From Syntrophomonadaceae bacterium (GTDB lineage Bacteria > Bacillota > Dethiobacteria > DTU022), in contig SKZS01000132.1 of NCBI GenBank assembly GCA_007127255.1, positions 1 through 20,550 of the forward strand: DNA of 20,550 nt, given 5' to 3'. Positions 1 to 6,613 of this stretch are shown piece by piece. Numbering within the stretch: the first letter of the stretch is position 1; each line of letters opens with the position of its first letter. The notes under the pieces are model-generated. The model was not told the DNA's origin, ran no database searches, and saw only the letters and a program-made list of their open reading frames with translations. A program made the position numbers and the translations under genes.

Positions 1-133
1 AATAACGATCAAGCAGATCAGCAACCCCCCGCCGCTCATCAGCCCTGAGAAGATTTTCTTCTTGCGGGCACAGCTCTTCCTTTTGTTCCAGGTACCTGGT
101 TATTTCAGCAATTGTCATTTGCTCGAATAACAC
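1..133 (-). CDS. rnhB: Ribonuclease HII, N-terminal fragment
   Basis: About 44 N-terminal codons are visible before the window ends. RNase HII cleaves RNA in RNA-DNA hybrids and at single misincorporated ribonucleotides. The visible part carries the N-terminal extension typical of Bacillota RnhB: a helix beginning MTIAEITRYLE, then an LRADERRGVADLLDRY segment resembling the 'DERKGVQKLL' region that precedes the catalytic core. The catalytic acidic residues lie outside the window. A GTG start at 133 is preferred because AAGGGGAG (143-150) lies 9 bases upstream; the ATG at 118 is in frame but too far from that site. Position after rbgA matches the rplS-ylqF-rnhB order of Bacillus. The call rests on a short stretch plus synteny. 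Confidence 0.8.
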   Translation of the reverse strand, partial: MLFEQMTIAEITRYLEQKEELCPQEENLLRADERRGVADLLDRY

Positions 134-235
134 GGTGTTTGGCTCCCCTTCGGCCCTCTTTTATTTATTTTCCGGGAAATATGAGTTAACCTGTTTCCTC
201 TAACACCTTTGGACAAAATTGCTCCATCCCATCTG

Positions 236-1069
236 TCACTCTGGGGGCTCTTCCAGGGTAATTCTACCGAGCAGTCCTGCCTGGAAGTCCCGAAGAACAA
301 TACCGCTTGCCCTTTCAAGATCAGCCTGCCCCGCAGCCTGCAGGCAACCATGCAATTCAGCAATACAGGTAAGCATTTTTTCGGCGCTGTCTGCTTTTAA
401 GCCACTGTACCTTTCAACCAGCAGTTCTTCCCTGCCTTTTTGCAAATAAATTTCCAGCAACCACAGGGCAATTTCCTGCTGGTCAAGCCGGCTGGGCGGC
501 ATGGCTCCGACAGCAGCCAGGGGCCAGGTTGATTTTTCGGTGATCCTGGGCCATAGTATACCCGGGGTATCGAGAAGTTCCAACCCCGGCGTAATCCTGA
601 TCCACTGTCGTCCTTTCGTTACTCCGGGACGATTCCCTGTCCTGGTTACTGCTTTATGCACAAAATAGTTTATCAAAGTGGATTTTCCAACATTTGGGAT
701 GCCAACAAATATCATGCGCAAAGGACGCTTAATACGGGTCGGACGCAAATTATGTTCCTGCTTCTTAAGATATTGAAGCAATCGTTTCAGGTAACTCTTA
801 TGGTGAACACTAAAGGACATGGCTTCTTGCTCCATGTCCTTAAAATAAGAGAGCCAACGCTCGGTCACTTCTTCCTCAGCCCGATCGGCCTTATGTAAAA
901 GAAGAAGATGCTTCTTGCCTTCGAGCAGGCCTTTAAATGCAGGGTTTCGGCTGCTGATCGGAATACGCGCATCCAGCAGCTCAACAACCAGGTCTATAAT
1001 TTTTAAATCCTGACGCAAGACATTAATAGCCCTGGCCATTGACCCCGGATACCACTGGCCTTTTGTCAA
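236..1069 (-). CDS. rbgA: Ribosome biogenesis GTPase RbgA (YlqF), with altered active-site motifs
   Basis: Circularly permuted GTPase of 277 aa that acts late in 50S subunit assembly. Motifs run in permuted order: a G4-like HKAD at residues 59-62, P-loop GIPNVGKST at 123-131, GRPGVT (switch I Thr151), and DTPG at 167-170 followed by ILWP, typical of RbgA; an alpha-helical C-terminal domain follows. Two key positions differ: the N-terminal signature reads WYPGSM where the family has WFPGHM, so Ser10 replaces the His shown to matter for catalysis in B. subtilis RbgA, and G4 is HKAD, not NKAD. Both codons (TCA, CAT) are clear. The TTG start follows the lepB stop after 2 bases, with GAGGTGGAG upstream, so translation is probably coupled. 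Identity is secure; normal GTPase activity is doubtful. Confidence 0.95.
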   Translation of the reverse strand: MTKGQWYPGSMARAINVLRQDLKIIDLVVELLDARIPISSRNPAFKGLLEGKKHLLLLHKADRAEEEVTERWLSYFKDMEQEAMSFSVHHKSYLKRLLQYLKKQEHNLRPTRIKRPLRMIFVGIPNVGKSTLINYFVHKAVTRTGNRPGVTKGRQWIRITPGLELLDTPGILWPRITEKSTWPLAAVGAMPPSRLDQQEIALWLLEIYLQKGREELLVERYSGLKADSAEKMLTCIAELHGCLQAAGQADLERASGIVLRDFQAGLLGRITLEEPPE

Positions 1070-1071
1070 GA

Positions 1072-1599
1072 TTACTCCACCTCGGAATTAACGGCGCGGG
1101 CTTCCCAGGGCGGCCAAAATATGAAGAAAGCCCGGCCTTTCAAATGATCACGGGAAACAAAGCCAACCCTGGAATCCCTGCTGTCCATACTGTTCTGGCG
1201 GTAATCGCCCATAACAAAATAACTGCCTGTAGGAACCTCTACCGGCCCATAATCGTAATAATTTAAGTCTTCGGGTAGATAAGGTTCATCAAGCTTAACA
1301 CCATTGATATAAACATTGCCATCAACTATTTCAACTTTATCACCCGCTACACCAATTACACGTTTGATAAAATCGCGTCCCGGCTGGTATTCAAAAACAA
1401 CAATGTCACCGGATTGAGGTTCGTCAAAATGATAAACAATTTTATTCACCATCAAACGTTCAGTTTCATGAAGAGTTGGGTACATTGACCGGCCTTCAAC
1501 AACGAAGACCTCAAATAGAAATAGCCGAATCACTATTGCCAGTATTACAGCAATCAGTATAGATCGAATCCAATCCCAGATCTCAGCCCATCTGCTCAA
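1072..1599 (-). CDS. lepB: Signal peptidase I
   Basis: Membrane serine-lysine protease of 175 aa that removes signal peptides from exported proteins. One N-terminal membrane segment spans about residues 11-32, with the catalytic domain outside the cell. The nucleophile is Ser38 in EGRSMYPTL and the general base is Lys79 in RDFIKRVIG. The conserved box near residues 130-144 reads MGDYRQNSMDSRDSR; Tyr133 stands where Asn is more common. The length is that of short Gram-positive SipS-type enzymes. The start is TTG at 1599 with GGAG 9 bases upstream; no nearby in-frame ATG fits. Placement between rplS and rbgA is common in Clostridia, and with ffh, ftsY and ylxM in the same run it completes a targeting-to-processing route for secreted proteins. 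Confidence 0.95.
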   Translation of the reverse strand: MSRWAEIWDWIRSILIAVILAIVIRLFLFEVFVVEGRSMYPTLHETERLMVNKIVYHFDEPQSGDIVVFEYQPGRDFIKRVIGVAGDKVEIVDGNVYINGVKLDEPYLPEDLNYYDYGPVEVPTGSYFVMGDYRQNSMDSRDSRVGFVSRDHLKGRAFFIFWPPWEARAVNSEVE

Positions 1600-1618
1600 T
1601 CAAATCATCTCCGCAACT

Positions 1619-1960
1619 TTAGCGACGTTCTTTTATCCTGGTTGCTTTTCCTTTCAGTTTCCGCAAGTAGTAAAGCTTTGCCCGACGAACCCGCCCTTTT
1701 TTCATTATTTCAATTTTGCTAATTGACGGTGAGTGGACGGGAAATATCCTTTCGACGCCAATCCCGAAAGTAACACGGCGAACGGTAAAAGTTTCCCTTG
1801 CTTCGCTGCCCTGGCGCCTGATTAATACCCCTTCAAAAGCCTGAGTTCTTTCGCGCCCTCCTTCAACAACTTTAACATGTACTTTAACTTTGTCTCCGGG
1901 ACTAAACTGCGGTAAATCTTCTTTAAGGTGCTGCTTTTCAACTTCTTTTATTAAGTCCAC
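1619..1960 (-). CDS. rplS: 50S ribosomal protein bL19
   Basis: 113 aa, the usual length for bL19, which sits at the 30S-50S interface. The N-terminal helix (MDLIKEVEKQHLKEDLPQF) leads into a basic beta-barrel with family signatures: PGDKVKVHVKVVEG, the FEGVLIRRQG segment, RETFTVRRVTFGIGVERIFPVHSPSI, and a basic C-terminus (RVRRAKLYYLRKLKGKATRIKERR is the tail region). The start is GTG at 1960 with GAAGGAGG upstream. It lies 36 bases after trmD, in the conserved rimM-trmD-rplS unit. Nothing in the sequence is unusual apart from the non-ATG start. Confidence 0.98.
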   Translation of the reverse strand: MDLIKEVEKQHLKEDLPQFSPGDKVKVHVKVVEGGRERTQAFEGVLIRRQGSEARETFTVRRVTFGIGVERIFPVHSPSISKIEIMKKGRVRRAKLYYLRKLKGKATRIKERR

Positions 1961-1996
1961 TTTCCTTTAAACCTCCTTCATTCGCTGGATATTTAT

Positions 1997-2734
1997 TTAA
2001 TCCTGCTCCTTAATAATATCTTCCAAATACTTTTTTTCATCGGGCAGAAGATTAGCATTTTCTAGCAAATCAGGTCTGCGCTCGTAAGTACGTTTTATAG
2101 ATTCCTTCCTGCGCCAGCGGTCTATTTCCGCATGATTCCCAGACTGAAGCACTGAAGGCACTTCCATCCCGCGATACACAGACGGGCGGGTATAATGCGG
2201 ATGCTCAAGCAGCGAATCGCTGAATGATTCATTGGCAGCAGCTTCTTCGGTTATAAATCCCGGTAGCAATCGGACTACTGCATCGACAACTACTGCTGCA
2301 GGCAATTCACCCCCGGTCAGGACAAAGTCCCCGATCGATAATTCCTCATCGATCAAATCGGTGCGAACTCTTTCGTCAATCCCTTCGTAACGGCCGCATA
2401 CCAGGATAAGATGCTTCTTTCCCGACAACTTTTTTGCGACCGCCTGATCAAATCTGCTGCCCTGAGGGGTCATTAAAATCACATATGGGCAATCATAATC
2501 CGATTTACTTTTTAGATCTTCAATTGCTTCAAAAATCGGTTCAGGTTTTAATATCATACCGCTGCCCCCGCCGTAAGGAGTGTCATCAACCTGGCGATGA
2601 CGATCATGGGTATAAGAACGCAGATCAACCAGGTTAATTTCTACCAAACCCCTGTCAACAGCCCGTTTTATCATGCTTTCTTTAAAAGGACCATCAAGTA
2701 TCCCCGGAAATATGGTAACCAGATCAATCTTCAT
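1997..2734 (-). CDS. trmD: tRNA (guanine-N1-)-methyltransferase TrmD
   Basis: 245 aa SPOUT methyltransferase that forms m1G37 next to the anticodon using S-adenosylmethionine and so prevents +1 frameshifting. The N-terminus MKIDLVTIFPG is diagnostic. The trefoil-knot cofactor site is seen as YGGGSGMILKPEPIFEAI (about 54-71), LVCGRYEGIDERV (about 110-122) and IGDFVLTGGELPA (about 133-145). The LEHPHYTRP segment and the C-terminal basic helical domain that grips tRNA are complete. The start is ATG with GGGAG 10 bases upstream and AAGGA immediately before it. It follows rimM by 15 bases, as in most Bacillota. No odd substitutions were noticed. Confidence 0.98.
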   Translation of the reverse strand: MKIDLVTIFPGILDGPFKESMIKRAVDRGLVEINLVDLRSYTHDRHRQVDDTPYGGGSGMILKPEPIFEAIEDLKSKSDYDCPYVILMTPQGSRFDQAVAKKLSGKKHLILVCGRYEGIDERVRTDLIDEELSIGDFVLTGGELPAAVVVDAVVRLLPGFITEEAAANESFSDSLLEHPHYTRPSVYRGMEVPSVLQSGNHAEIDRWRRKESIKRTYERRPDLLENANLLPDEKKYLEDIIKEQD

Positions 2735-2749
2735 TCCTTAACGGCTCCC

Positions 2750-3289
2750 TTACAGTTCAAGCAGGCCTTCCGGTAAGTCAACGGTAATCGTCCCTGCTTC
2801 TAAATCTACCCTTTTAACAAAGCGCTTAATTGCCGGGATCATATGACTTTTGCCTTTTTCCTCATACTTTTCTATAACAAAAAGATCATGCTTTCCGGTG
2901 CTGACTATATCTTTAACCATGCCCAAAAAACCATATCCCGGCATATAAACCTTTAGGCCAACCAGTTGATCATGATAAAAACTGTCTTTCGAAAGAGATA
3001 ATCTATCTTTTTTGGGAATTATAATCAAGCTATTCCCAAGGCGGGCTGCCTCTTCCCTATCATCGACTCCCTCAAACTTAATCAGCCAAAACCTGCCGTA
3101 TACTGACGCATTTTCAATAGTCATTGTCCGGCGCCCTGATCCAAGCAGTAATTCAATCTGCTTCAGCATGCTGATTCTTTCCGGAAAATCGGTATGAGGA
3201 AATACTTTCACCAATCCTGTTACCCCGTGAGGTGAGAGCACTTCGCCAATTACTGCATCATGCTTTTCATTGAACAATTTCAACAACAA
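2750..3289 (-). CDS. rimM: 16S rRNA processing protein RimM
   Basis: Up to 179 aa. RimM binds uS19 and assists maturation of the 30S head. The N-terminal RimM domain contains VIGEVLSPHGVTGLVKVFPHTDFPER (about residues 13-38), and a PRC-barrel domain occupies roughly residues 100-178 (YHDQLVGLKVY onward, ending TITVDLPEGLLEL). The 5' end is uncertain: the longest reading begins at TTG 3289 and overlaps the khpA stop by about 23 bases, giving a start with TTG TTG TTG; a fourth TTG four codons downstream is equally possible. No ATG and no clear ribosome binding site exist, so translation is probably coupled to khpA. B. subtilis has ylqD between these genes; it is absent here. Confidence 0.93.
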   Translation of the reverse strand: MLLKLFNEKHDAVIGEVLSPHGVTGLVKVFPHTDFPERISMLKQIELLLGSGRRTMTIENASVYGRFWLIKFEGVDDREEAARLGNSLIIIPKKDRLSLSKDSFYHDQLVGLKVYMPGYGFLGMVKDIVSTGKHDLFVIEKYEEKGKSHMIPAIKRFVKRVDLEAGTITVDLPEGLLEL

Positions 3290-3497
3290 CCCGTTTATTT
3301 TCTTTAATAGCAGCGGCGTTCATTACCGTTCTTATCGCCTTGGCTATACGACCCTGTTTGCCGATCACTTTTCCCATATCATCGGGGGCCACTTTCAGTT
3401 CAAGAACAATTAAGCGTTCGCTTTCAACCTGCTTTACTTCAACCTGGTCGGGTTCATCGACCAATCCTTTAGCAATATGCTCCAAAAGCTGCTTCAT
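3267..3497 (-). CDS. khpA: KH-domain RNA-binding protein KhpA (YlqC)
   Basis: 76 aa consisting of a single KH domain. KhpA binds RNA, commonly as a partner of KhpB/Jag, and affects cell elongation and division in Bacillota. The GxxG loop is IGKQG within DMGKVIGKQGRIAKAIRTVM (about residues 43-62). The ATG at 3497 is chosen over a longer in-frame reading to 3620 because GGGAGG lies 9 bases upstream and the upstream extension overlaps rpsP and is not KH-like. It lies between rpsP and rimM as in the Bacillus operon, and its stop overlaps the probable rimM start. Confidence 0.93.
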   Translation of the reverse strand: MKQLLEHIAKGLVDEPDQVEVKQVESERLIVLELKVAPDDMGKVIGKQGRIAKAIRTVMNAAAIKENKRVVVEIVQ

Positions 3498-3519
3498 AAG
3501 TACCAACCTCCCTGCAGGA

Positions 3520-3765
3520 CTACTTGCCAAGACCAGCTCTTTCAAAAAGGGCCTTAACTGTATCAGAAGGCCTGGCTCCCTTTGAAAGCCACTGCTGAAC
3601 CTTTTCGGCATCCACTTCAAAAGTGGTTGGCTTGGTAGTAGGGTTATAGTACCCTATCTCCTCAATAAAACGACCATCCCTTGGATAACGGGAGTCAGCA
3701 ACCACAATGCGGTAAAAAGGTTTCTTCTTAGCGCCCATTCTTTTTAGCCTGATTCTTACTGCCAA
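3520..3765 (-). CDS. rpsP: 30S ribosomal protein bS16
   Basis: 81 aa, normal for bS16, an early-binding small-subunit protein. Signatures are MAVRIRLKRMGAKKKPFYRIVVADSR at the N-terminus (basic, rRNA-binding), then DGRFIEEIGYYNP and the tail VQQWLSKGARPSDTVKALF. The start is TTG at 3765, supported by GGAGGTGA 5 bases upstream, and no alternative ATG is available upstream in frame. It opens the second half of the ribosomal run downstream of ffh, from which it is separated by 87 bases that hold the ribosome binding site but no clear promoter or terminator. Confidence 0.97.
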   Translation of the reverse strand: MAVRIRLKRMGAKKKPFYRIVVADSRYPRDGRFIEEIGYYNPTTKPTTFEVDAEKVQQWLSKGARPSDTVKALFERAGLGK

Positions 3766-3852
3766 TTATATCACCTCCATTATTTAAACCTTTCCTGTCC
3801 GATAATCCCTGAACTTTTATGATAAACCGGTGTTTAAAACCCGGGTGATTCT

Positions 3853-5202
3853 CTAAAATGGAAAACCGCCTCTGCCTTTTGTAAGTTTTTTAATACCACC
3901 CTTTTTATCAAATGAGCCCATTTTTTTAAACATTTTCTGCATCTGCCCAAATTGATTTAAGAGGCGATTAACATCCTGCACTGTCGTACCGCTGCCCATA
4001 GCAATGCGGCGCCTGCGACTGCTGTTCAGTACTGAAGGATCTTGTTTTTCTTTCTTAGTCATCGACCCGATAATCGCATCAACCTGCTTAAAATTGTCTT
4101 CATTTAAAGACATCTGCTTTACTTCTTTGGGAATATTACCGCCACCGGGGATCATATTCAAGATTTCATCTAAAGAACCCATGCTGCGCAGCTGCCCCAG
4201 CTGTTCTTTAAAATCATCCAGGGTAAACTGCTGCCTGCGCATCTTTTGCTCCATTTCCCTGGCTTTTTCCTGATCTACAGCTGCTTCAGCTTTTTCAATC
4301 AGCGAAAGCATATCACCCATGCCCAGTATCCTGGAGGCCATACGATCCGGGTAAAAAGGCTCGAGAGCATCAATTTTTTCGCCCACACCTACATACTTGA
4401 CCGGACAGCCTGTTACCGCACGGACTGACAGGGCGGCACCTCCGCGGGTATCGCCGTCAAGCTTGGTTAAAATAACTCCGCTCAGCCCTACCGCATCATT
4501 AAACGAAGATGCAGCATTTACAGCATCCTGACCGGTCATCGCATCCACTACCAGCAGCACTTCATGGGGATTGACCTCTTTTTTTATGGCCGTAATCTCG
4601 GACATCATTTCCTCGTCTATATGCAGTCGACCGGCAGTATCGAAAATAACCGGATCATGGTTTTCGCGTTCAGCCAGCTGTAACCCTTCACGACAAATCT
4701 CAACCGGATTCGCTTCTTCATTACTGTAGCACTTTTCGCCAACTGACTCACTAAGAACCTGCAGCTGCCTGACTGCTCCGGGACGATAAATATCAGCCGC
4801 TACCACCAGCGGGTTCCTGCCGCCCTTTCGCAGGTGCGAAGCCAGTTTAACAACAGTAGTAGTCTTACCTGAACCCTGCAGGCCTACGACCATAATTCCT
4901 GTAGGTCCTTTACCTGAAAAAGCCAGACCGCTTTGTGTTTCACCCATTAAACGGGTCATTTCTTCATTAACGATTTTAACGACCTGCTGCCCCGGGGTCA
5001 GGCTGCCCATCACTTCCTCGCCAACAGCCCTTTCCCTGAGCGCCGCTACAAATTCTTTAACCACCTTGAAGTTGACATCAGCTTCAAGGAGAGCCAGCTT
5101 TATTTCTCGCAATGCTGCGTCAACATCTTTTTCACTTAATTTGCCTTTGCCCCTCAAGTGTTTGAGGGTATTTTGCAGTTTGTCGGCAAGACTAGAAAAC
5201 AT
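3853..5202 (-). CDS. ffh: Signal recognition particle protein Ffh (SRP54)
   Basis: 449 aa SRP GTPase that binds signal sequences and 4.5S/6S RNA and docks with FtsY. The N domain (about 1-90, SLADKLQNTLKHLRGKGKLSE), G domain and methionine-rich M domain are all complete. P-loop GLQGSGKTTT is at 107-116, DTAGR at 188-192, TKLDGDTRGG at 246-255. The M domain includes MIPGGGN and the RNA-binding SRRRRIAMGSG motif. The ATG at 5202 gives the usual family N-terminus; a TTG two codons upstream (5208) has better spacing to GGAG, so the true start could be either. It is preceded by ylxM, its usual partner gene, and followed by rpsP. Confidence 0.98.
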   Translation of the reverse strand: MFSSLADKLQNTLKHLRGKGKLSEKDVDAALREIKLALLEADVNFKVVKEFVAALRERAVGEEVMGSLTPGQQVVKIVNEEMTRLMGETQSGLAFSGKGPTGIMVVGLQGSGKTTTVVKLASHLRKGGRNPLVVAADIYRPGAVRQLQVLSESVGEKCYSNEEANPVEICREGLQLAERENHDPVIFDTAGRLHIDEEMMSEITAIKKEVNPHEVLLVVDAMTGQDAVNAASSFNDAVGLSGVILTKLDGDTRGGAALSVRAVTGCPVKYVGVGEKIDALEPFYPDRMASRILGMGDMLSLIEKAEAAVDQEKAREMEQKMRRQQFTLDDFKEQLGQLRSMGSLDEILNMIPGGGNIPKEVKQMSLNEDNFKQVDAIIGSMTKKEKQDPSVLNSSRRRRIAMGSGTTVQDVNRLLNQFGQMQKMFKKMGSFDKKGGIKKLTKGRGGFPF

Positions 5203-5247
5203 CAACAATCCAACTCCAATTTATTTCATTTAAAACATATAACCTGG

Positions 5248-5595
5248 CTACTGTTCGTTCGTTGAGCGCAAATTGGCAACGATGCTTTTTAAGCGTTTAA
5301 TTTCAATTTCTGTTAATACTTCTGCCTCGAGCAAGCTTTCTGCTTCAGCCAGTAATTTTTGCTGTGTATTAAAAAGGCTGTATAAACCCAGTTTTGTCTC
5401 CAGCTTATCCAATGACCCAAGGGCCCGTTGTATCAAATCGTAAACAGCCTGCCTGCTGATGTTATACTCAACAGCTATTTCGCCCAGCGAATAGTTATCG
5501 CTAAAGTATAACTGCAGCACCTCCTGCTGGCGCTCAGTCAGCAGCGGTGAGTAGATATCATAAAGCAGGTTAATTCTATTTAACTGATCTAACAT
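5248..5595 (-). CDS. ylxM: SRP-associated helix-turn-helix protein YlxM
   Basis: 115 aa. YlxM-family proteins are encoded just before ffh in Bacillota and can modulate SRP; biochemical data exist for streptococcal YlxM. The N-terminal half resembles sigma-factor region 4: LDQLNRINLLYDIYSPLLTERQQEVLQLYF followed by a helix-turn-helix (about residues 36-60, LGEIAVEYNISRQAVYDLIQRA). The C-terminal half is helical and acidic. The ATG at 5595 is chosen because it gives the family N-terminus; AGGGGTG lies about 13 bases upstream, a long spacing. A TTG in frame at 5619 would add eight residues not typical of the family. A likely promoter lies 46-74 bases upstream, making this the first gene of the ylxM-ffh-rpsP unit. 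Confidence 0.93.
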   Translation of the reverse strand: MLDQLNRINLLYDIYSPLLTERQQEVLQLYFSDNYSLGEIAVEYNISRQAVYDLIQRALGSLDKLETKLGLYSLFNTQQKLLAEAESLLEAEVLTEIEIKRLKSIVANLRSTNEQ

Positions 5596-5619
5596 AATAT
5601 GAATAAGCACCCCTGTCAA
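5591..5619 (-). promoter_or_regulatory. Promoter-like sequence overlapping the ylxM start
   Basis: On the minus strand TTGACA (5614-5619) lies 17 bases before TATGTT (5591-5596). The -10 overlaps the ylxM ATG, so a transcript from here would start inside codon 4 or so and could express ffh without intact ylxM. May be chance. Confidence 0.35.
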
Positions 5620-5640
5620 GCCTTAAGCCTTTACAGACGG

Positions 5641-5669
5641 ATTATAACAAATTAAAGCAGTCAGGGCAA
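5641..5669 (-). promoter_or_regulatory. Likely promoter of ylxM-ffh-rpsP unit
   Basis: On the minus strand a perfect TATAAT (5641-5646) lies 17 bases after TTGCCC (5664-5669), which matches the -35 consensus at four of six positions. Predicted start near 5634 gives a leader of about 39 bases before the ylxM ATG. This is the only intergenic gap over 100 bases between smc and rpsP. Confidence 0.6.
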
Positions 5670-5704
5670 ATGTTTTTTTGGAGGGATGTTCTTGGGAGAT
5701 ATAA

Positions 5705-6613
5705 TTAAGCTTCCAGCAGGGCACGGGCAAAGTCTGCTGCACAGAATGGAACCAAATCTTCTATTTTTTCACCTGTACCTAAATAGCGAACCGGTATACC
5801 TAAAGTATCCCGGATGCTGATTACAATACCGCCTCGGGCGGTGCCATCCAGTTTAGTCAGGATAACGCCGTTAATGGGAAGGGCCTCGTTGAAACTTTTC
5901 GCCTGGGCAACAGCATTTTGGCCGGTCGTAGCATCAATAACAAGCAGGACCTGGTGCGGAGCGCTCTCAATACAGCGCCCGATTGTTCGATGAACCTTAT
6001 TTAATTCTTCCATCAGGTTAAATTTATTGTGAAGCCGCCCTGCCGTATCCCCAATGACTATATCAATGCCCCTGGCCTGCGCAGAATTCATAGCATCAAA
6101 AAACAGAGCGGAAGGATCTGAACCGGCCTGCTGCTTGATCAAGTCTACCCCGGCCCGCTCTGACCAAATTTCAAGCTGCTCGATTGCCGCAGCACGAAAT
6201 GTGTCCCCGGCAACAAGGAGCACTTTTTTGCCTTCCTGGCGGTATATGTTAGCCAGTTTGGCCGCGGATGTTGTTTTTCCGGATCCGTTCACGCCTACCA
6301 GCAGAATAACATGTGGGTTTTGATTTAACCCGGCGGCAGTTTCATCCGAAGACATAATCTCTGTCAGTTTTTCTACTAACAACTCTTTAGCCTGCTCTCT
6401 TTCCTTATATTTTAATTTTTTCGCTTCTTCTTTTAGCTCCGCAACCAGCTTCATGGCTGATTCTACTCCGACATCACCGCTGATCAGAATCTCTTCCAGC
6501 TCTTCGTAAAATTCTTCATTTAACTCCCCGCTGCTGAAAAGACTGGTCAGGGAACTGATAATTCCTGATTTACTGCGGGCAAGACCGCTTTTATATTGCT
6601 TAATCAAACTCAT
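5705..6613 (-). CDS. ftsY: Signal recognition particle receptor FtsY
   Basis: 302 aa SRP receptor GTPase that delivers ribosome-nascent-chain complexes to the Sec translocon. It has the short Gram-positive form: no long acidic A domain, an N domain (about 15-90) and an NG GTPase domain. P-loop GVNGSGKTTS is at 107-116, DTFRAAAIEQL at 137-147, DTAGRL at 189-194, and TKLDGTARGG at 253-262. The start overlaps the smc stop by four bases (ATGA), so the two genes are translationally coupled. No terminator is obvious in the 109 bases before ylxM. No key residue is missing. Confidence 0.98.
   Translation of the reverse strand: MSLIKQYKSGLARSKSGIISSLTSLFSSGELNEEFYEELEEILISGDVGVESAMKLVAELKEEAKKLKYKEREQAKELLVEKLTEIMSSDETAAGLNQNPHVILLVGVNGSGKTTSAAKLANIYRQEGKKVLLVAGDTFRAAAIEQLEIWSERAGVDLIKQQAGSDPSALFFDAMNSAQARGIDIVIGDTAGRLHNKFNLMEELNKVHRTIGRCIESAPHQVLLVIDATTGQNAVAQAKSFNEALPINGVILTKLDGTARGGIVISIRDTLGIPVRYLGTGEKIEDLVPFCAADFARALLEA

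Noticed and set aside
115..363. 82-codon minus-strand open frame over the rbgA 3' end
   Set aside because: It overlaps rbgA and the rnhB leader in another frame and resembles no known protein.
1041..1069. TTGACA at the rbgA start as a -35 box
   Set aside because: No -10-like sequence occurs 15-19 bases downstream; the TTG is the start codon, with a Shine-Dalgarno site before it.
3827..3847. Imperfect palindrome around TTTAAA between ffh and rpsP
   Set aside because: Several mismatches and no terminator or promoter features; too weak to call.
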